From: an uncultured Acidobacteriota bacterium
Lineage (GTDB): Bacteria > Acidobacteriota > Blastocatellia > RBC074
Assembly: GCA_937967285.1 (NCBI GenBank)
Contig: CALBSU010000476.1
Span: 1-5,104, forward strand
Length of the DNA: 5,104 nucleotides
Direction of reading: 5' to 3'
In this document: piece after piece, positions 1-5,104 of the stretch
Position numbering within the stretch: position 1 is the first letter of the stretch
How the letters are laid out: every line of letters starts with the position of its first letter
The notes under the pieces: generated by a model
The model's database searches: none
The model's input: only the letters and a program-made list of their open reading frames with translations
What the model was told of the DNA's origin: nothing
Translations under genes and position numbers: made by a program

Positions 1-60
1 CGCCCGGGCTATTTTCAACCGTCCCTCTCGGGACGAAAAAGTGTCCTGACATCAGAAAGA
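1..60. repeat. Palindromic, REP-like sequence, possibly the end of a dispersed repeat
   Basis: This stretch contains a perfect 6-bp hairpin, CGTCCC at 20-25 and GGGACG at 30-35 with a TCTC loop. It is followed by the smaller near-palindrome TGTC-CT-GACA at 43-52 and preceded by the palindrome CCCGGG at 3-8. No T-run follows the main stem on either strand, so it does not look like an intrinsic terminator. Frame 1 is open from the window edge to a TGA at 109-111, but translation runs straight into the heptamer array and is not convincing protein. The arrangement resembles dispersed palindromic repeats that I recall from Acidobacteriota-type genomes, where they are often mis-called as short hypothetical proteins; this cannot be verified here. 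The repeat may extend upstream of the window. Confidence 0.4.
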
Positions 61-61
61 A

Positions 62-105
62 TATGTACTTCCGATTCTTTGTACTTTGTACTTTATACTT
101 TGTAC
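62..105. repeat. Solo heptamer array (element A), TTTGTAC type
   Basis: Four contiguous heptamers run from 78 to 105: TTTGTAC, TTTGTAC, TTTATAC, TTTGTAC. A related outlying copy, TATGTAC, lies at 62-68. The reverse complement read as AGTACAA differs by one base from the AGTAGAA unit of the 1221-1346 element. Unlike the other three arrays in this window it has no visible opposite arm, since no GTACAAA-type units occur in 1-60. It ends 33 nt before the first gene. It may be a lone or decayed arm of the same repeat class. Confidence 0.8.
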
Positions 106-138
106 TTATGAATCAATGATGAAAGGTAGATTAATCCA

Positions 139-1350
<1,212 letters not shown>

Positions 1351-1353
1351 GTA

Positions 1354-1358
1354 GGGAG
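1354..1358 (+). promoter_or_regulatory. Ribosome binding site for the reductase gene
   Basis: GGGAG lies 9 nt before the ATG at 1368, just after the right arm of the heptamer element. It supports this start; no better in-frame start with a ribosome site is visible upstream, because the region before it is repeat. Confidence 0.65.
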
Positions 1359-1367
1359 TCTTGATCA

Positions 1368-2795
1368 ATGTTACACATACCGATATTACGCAAGGGTGAG
1401 CCGTACCGAAGCATAGACATCGCGCGGGTGCCTGATTTCAGGACGCGCGAGACGTTCGTCGAGGTTAGTCAGGCCAATGCGGGGCTGATCAGGCGCGATC
1501 TTGTCGATCAGGAGACGCCGCGCAAGGCTTTGACGGGATTGACGACGGACGAGCTGATCGCGATGTCGAAGCGGGCGGCGGACTATTTCATGAACGATGC
1601 GCTGCCGGTCGGTGACGAGATGCAGACGCCGGACGATTATGTCCGTCAGTTGTCGGCGACGACCGGGATGCCGCACGTCCTGGTGCGCAAGAACATGAAG
1701 AAGATCCACGGTGTGATGGCGGAGATCGACAGCGTCATCTCCGGTCTCACACGGGGGCTCGATCTGAAGATACTCGACGCGGGCTTCGGGGTACACGAGG
1801 GCCACGCGGTCAGTTTCTTCCCGCGGACTCAGTCGCTGGGAGTGATCCTGCCGAGCAATTCGCCGGGAGTTCATTCGCTCTGGGTGCCGTCGGTCGTCAT
1901 GAAGATCCCGCTCGTGCTCAAGCCGGGAAGTTCCGAGCCGTGGTCGCCGTATCGAATCCTGCAGGCGATGATCAAGGCCGGCGTGCCGAAGGAGGCGTTC
2001 AGTTACTACCCGACGGATCACGGCGGGTCGGGAGCGATTCTTCAGTATTGCGGACGCGGAATGTTTTTCGGCGATTCGGCCTCGGTCGGCAAATACGCCA
2101 ACGATCAGCGGATCGAACTTCACGGGACGGGTTACAGCAAGGTCGTGCTGGGCGACGATCTGGCCGATGACTGGGAGAAGTATCTCGATGTCATGGTCGC
2201 GTCGATCACCGAGAACGGCGGACGTTCATGCATCAATGCTTCGGGCGTCTGGGTGACGCGGCACGGTCGCGAGATCGCGGAGGCTCTGGCCGAGCGGCTG
2301 GCGAAGATCGTTCCGCGGTCGGTCGAGGATCCGGATGCGCTGCTCGCGCCGTTCGCCAATCCCGATGTCGCGCGGAGGATCTCGTCGATCGTCGATTCCG
2401 GGCTGAGGGAGTCCGGTGCGACTGAGATGACCGAAAAGCTGCGCGGGCCGCGACTGGTCGAGCATGACGGTTGCACTTATCTGCTCCCGACCGTCGTCCA
2501 TTGCGAGAGCCACGAGCATTCGCTGGCCAACCGGGAGTTCCTCTTCCCGTTCGCGAGCGTGGTCGAGGTCAAGCCCGAGGAGATTCCCGAGGCGCTCGGC
2601 CCGACGCTGGTCGTCACCGCGATCACGCAGGACGAGCGGTTGATCGAGCGGCTGGTCAGCTCGACGCTGGTCGATCGGCTCAACATCGGACCGATTCCGA
2701 CGATGGTCATCGGATGGGATCAGCCGCACGAGGGCAACCTGTTCGAGCATCTTTACGCGCGTCGCGCGTTCCAGCGCGCGACGGCCGCGGCCTGA
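1368..2795 (+). CDS. Aldehyde dehydrogenase-superfamily acyl reductase, LuxC-like
   Basis: This 475-residue protein has the aldehyde dehydrogenase fold. SLGVILPSNSPGVHSLWVPS (156-175) and LVLKPGSSEPWSPYR (182-196) match the cofactor-binding part, with K185 in the K-P motif. FFGDSASVGK (233-242) sits where F-x-G-S is usual. The nucleophile is most likely C288 in ENGGRSCINASG (282-293). REFLFPFASVVEV (389-401) matches the late E-x-F-G-P segment. The usual ELGGK segment reads ELHGTGYSK (250-258), so the general-base glutamate is either shifted (E250) or replaced by H252. That would suit an enzyme reducing an acyl thioester rather than hydrolysing one. Length and cysteine position resemble Vibrio LuxC (about 477 aa, acylated Cys286). 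With the adenylating enzyme upstream, this suggests conversion of an acid to an aldehyde using NAD(P)H in the cytoplasm. A conventional aldehyde-oxidising enzyme is the main alternative. The glycosyltransferase gene follows after 22 nt. Confidence 0.82.
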   Translation: MLHIPILRKGEPYRSIDIARVPDFRTRETFVEVSQANAGLIRRDLVDQETPRKALTGLTTDELIAMSKRAADYFMNDALPVGDEMQTPDDYVRQLSATTGMPHVLVRKNMKKIHGVMAEIDSVISGLTRGLDLKILDAGFGVHEGHAVSFFPRTQSLGVILPSNSPGVHSLWVPSVVMKIPLVLKPGSSEPWSPYRILQAMIKAGVPKEAFSYYPTDHGGSGAILQYCGRGMFFGDSASVGKYANDQRIELHGTGYSKVVLGDDLADDWEKYLDVMVASITENGGRSCINASGVWVTRHGREIAEALAERLAKIVPRSVEDPDALLAPFANPDVARRISSIVDSGLRESGATEMTEKLRGPRLVEHDGCTYLLPTVVHCESHEHSLANREFLFPFASVVEVKPEEIPEALGPTLVVTAITQDERLIERLVSSTLVDRLNIGPIPTMVIGWDQPHEGNLFEHLYARRAFQRATAAA

Positions 2796-2817
2796 AAGAT
2801 CGCGAGAGAGCGAAGGC

Positions 2818-4113
2818 ATGCGAATCCTCTACATCACGGCCGGCGCGGCCGGCATGTTCTGCGGAAGCTGTCTGCGAGACAACGCTCTGGCCGCCGAACT
2901 GATCCGGCAGGGGCACGACGCGACGCTCCTGCCGCTTTACACTGCGCCGCGCACCGATGAACCGAGCGTCAGCAGCGAGAAGATCTTCTTCGGCGGGATC
3001 AGCGTCTATCTCGAACAGCATTCGGCCATCTTTCGCCACACTCCGCGCTGGATGGACAGGCTGTGGGATTCGCGATTCGCTCTCAATGCGGCATCCCGGC
3101 GTTCGATCCCGGTCGATCCGGATTCGCTGTGCGAACTGACGCTCTCGATTCTCAGGGGCGAGCACGGACATCAGCGCAAGGAGATCGGCAAGCTGGTCGA
3201 CTGGCTTCGGACGCAGCCCGCACCCGATGTCATCGACATGCAGAATTCGATGCTGCTCGGGCTGGCCCGTCCGGTCAAGGAGGCCACGGGAAGTCCCGTC
3301 TGCTGCACGCTTCAGGGAGAGGACCTCTTCCTCGACGGGATGCGTGAGCCGTATCACAGCCAGGCGATCGAACTCATCCACGAACACGCGCAATATGTCG
3401 ATGCCTTCATCGCGGTCAGCGAATACTACGCCGATTTCATGTCCGGTTATCTGGGCATCCCGCGCGAGAAGATCCACGTCGTTCCGCTCGGAATAAATCT
3501 GAAGGATTACGACGGGATCAAGCCACGGCCGCATCCCCGCGAAGAGGGCAGCTTCACAGTCGGATATTTCGCGAGGATCGCTCCCGAAAAGGGGCTTCAT
3601 ACTCTGGCCGAGGCCTACCGGCTTCTCCGCCAGCGCGACGACTTTCCTCCCGCAAGACTCGAGGCGGCCGGTTACCTGGCGCCCGAGCACAAACCCTACC
3701 TCGAAGAGATCGAACGAAAGATGCAGGAAGCGGGCCTGGCCGGCGAGTTTCATTATCGCGGCACTCTGGAACGCGAGGAGAAACTCGAGTTCTTCCGGAA
3801 GATCGATGTCATGTCGATGCCGACGACCTGGGCCGAACCCAAGGGGCTTCCGGTGCTCGAGGCGATGGCCAGCGGCGTCCCGGTGATTCAACCGGCCTGG
3901 GGATCGTTCCCTGAGGTGATCGAGAAGACGGGCGGCGGACTGCTCTCGGAGCCGAACGATCCGCAGAGCCTGGCCGACGCGATCTACTCGCTCTGGAAGA
4001 ATCCGGAACAGCTCAACGATCTGGCACGCAGAGGCTCCGAAGGCGTCCACCGGCATTACTCCGTCTCGAACATGGCCGAACGCGTGCTCGATGTTTACAA
4101 CAGAATCGCTTAG
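2818..4113 (+). CDS. GT4-family glycosyltransferase
   Basis: This 431-residue protein has the GT-B architecture of retaining GT4 glycosyltransferases, which move a sugar from a nucleotide-sugar donor to an acceptor. The N-terminal Rossmann half starts MRILYITAGAAGMFCGSCLR, where a CxxC pair (C15, C18) sits in the loop that carries G-G-x-x-x in many relatives. The linker and C-terminal half show IHVVPLGINLKDY (219-231), TVGYFARIAPEKGLHTL (247-263), YRGTLEREEKLEFFRKIDV (313-331) and EPKGLPVLEAMASGVPVI (340-357). E340 and E348 form the E-x7-E motif of the donor site. No signal peptide or membrane segment is seen, so it probably acts at the cytoplasmic side. The ATG is preceded by GAGAGAG (2804-2810) at 7-nt spacing, and the gene lies 22 nt after the reductase stop, which implies co-transcription. 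Donor and acceptor cannot be read from sequence. Confidence 0.9.
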   Translation: MRILYITAGAAGMFCGSCLRDNALAAELIRQGHDATLLPLYTAPRTDEPSVSSEKIFFGGISVYLEQHSAIFRHTPRWMDRLWDSRFALNAASRRSIPVDPDSLCELTLSILRGEHGHQRKEIGKLVDWLRTQPAPDVIDMQNSMLLGLARPVKEATGSPVCCTLQGEDLFLDGMREPYHSQAIELIHEHAQYVDAFIAVSEYYADFMSGYLGIPREKIHVVPLGINLKDYDGIKPRPHPREEGSFTVGYFARIAPEKGLHTLAEAYRLLRQRDDFPPARLEAAGYLAPEHKPYLEEIERKMQEAGLAGEFHYRGTLEREEKLEFFRKIDVMSMPTTWAEPKGLPVLEAMASGVPVIQPAWGSFPEVIEKTGGGLLSEPNDPQSLADAIYSLWKNPEQLNDLARRGSEGVHRHYSVSNMAERVLDVYNRIA

Positions 4114-4114
4114 T

Positions 4115-4223
4115 AGTTTCCAGTTGCCAGTTTCCAGTGCGTACCCTGTTTGAAATATTTGAGACCCGTGAAAAAGCGAACTTACAAACCATACTGGAAA
4201 CTGGCAACTGGAAACTGGAAACT
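4115..4223. repeat. Inverted heptamer element C (AGTTTCC / ACTGGAA arms)
   Basis: The left arm (4115-4138) has units AGTTTCC at 4115, variant AGTTGCC at 4122 and AGTTTCC at 4129, plus a terminal AGT. The right arm (4193-4223) is ACTGGAA, variant ACTGGCA, then two more ACTGGAA units and ACT. Positions 4115-4138 and 4193-4216 are perfect reverse complements over 24 bp, with the variant unit mirrored in the other arm. The core, 4139-4192, is 54 nt of unique sequence containing the palindrome AAATATTT near 4153-4160. The left arm starts 1 nt after the TAG stop of the glycosyltransferase gene; the right arm ends 17 nt before the TTG start of the next gene. No U-tract follows the stem, so it is not a standard terminator. 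Confidence 0.93.
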
Positions 4224-4228
4224 TTATT

Positions 4229-4234
4229 AAGGGG
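4229..4234 (+). promoter_or_regulatory. Ribosome binding site fixing the TTG start of the ATPase gene
   Basis: AAGGGG is a strong purine-rich ribosome site with a 6-nt spacer to the TTG at 4241. No ATG gives a sensible N-terminus here. Beginning at this TTG gives MLRVTNLSKSYPTP, which matches the usual start of LolD-type ATPases. Confidence 0.75.
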
Positions 4235-4240
4235 CCATCA

Positions 4241-5056
<816 letters not shown>

Positions 5057-5065
5057 GCTCATTTT

Positions 5066-5104
5066 ATGCAGATCACGACACTGGTAAAACGCAGCCTGAT
5101 CTAT
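5066..5104 (+). CDS. N-terminus of a probable FtsX/MacB-like ABC transporter permease (partial)
   Basis: Only 13 codons are present, reading MQITTLVKRSLIY and running off the window. An ATG with a ribosome site directly downstream of a LolD-type ATPase, and a short basic N-terminus (KRS) leading into a hydrophobic stretch, are what is expected of the membrane partner of that ATPase. FtsX-fold permeases of LolC/LolE/MacB type start this way, with a basic cytoplasmic segment before the first transmembrane helix. The visible residues are too few to prove the family, so the call rests mainly on position. Confidence 0.6.
   Translation, partial: MQITTLVKRSLIY

Noticed and set aside
1..111. C-terminal end of an upstream protein in frame 1
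   Set aside because: The frame stays open only 36 codons, passes through a palindrome and the heptamer array, and yields repetitive Leu/Tyr/Phe text that looks like translated repeat.
4193..4232. Rho-independent terminator formed by the long inverted repeat
   Set aside because: The loop is 54 nt, the stem is not GC-rich and no T-run follows; the downstream sequence is the ribosome site of the next gene.

Overview
The window is bacterial DNA with four complete genes and the first codons of a fifth, all on the + strand. The coding sequence is GC-rich with G/C-ended codons. It is interrupted by AT-richer intergenic spacers built almost entirely from 7-bp repeats. The gene set (PaaK/LuxE-like adenylating enzyme, aldehyde dehydrogenase-fold reductase, GT4 glycosyltransferase, LolD-type ATPase, permease start) together with the repeat-filled spacers suggests an Acidobacteriota-like genome, with Planctomycetota as the alternative. 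That placement rests on general recollection of such genomes and was not tested.

Layout: 1-60 holds a palindromic, REP-like sequence. 62-105 is a short array of TTTGTAC-type heptamers. 139-1218 encodes an AMP-forming acyl-activating enzyme. 1221-1346 is an inverted pair of AGTAGAA heptamer arrays around a core of about 50 nt. 1368-2795 encodes an aldehyde dehydrogenase-superfamily reductase. After only 22 nt, 2818-4113 encodes a GT4 glycosyltransferase. 4115-4223 is a second inverted heptamer element (AGTTTCC / ACTGGAA). 4241-4906 encodes an ABC exporter ATPase with a TTG start. 4905-5056 is a third inverted heptamer element, whose first unit overlaps the stop codon of the ATPase gene. 5066 to the window end is the start of a probable FtsX/MacB-type permease. 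No gene-free stretch exceeds 160 nt.

Function: the first two genes look like an activation-plus-reduction pair, converting a carboxylic acid to an acyl adenylate or thioester and then to an aldehyde, in the manner of LuxE and LuxC. No luciferase or LuxD-type thioesterase is present, so bioluminescence is not implied and the substrate is unknown. The glycosyltransferase is closely coupled to the reductase. The ATPase and permease form a LolCDE/MacB-type transporter. A shared pathway, such as making and exporting a modified lipid or glycoconjugate, is only a guess from gene order.

The most unusual feature is the repeat architecture. Three of the four gene junctions are filled by an inverted heptamer element. 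Each starts within 2 nt of the upstream stop codon and ends 9 to about 20 nt before the next start codon. Both arms within an element use the same heptamer (in C and D the same variant unit is also mirrored), yet the heptamer differs between element B and elements C and D.
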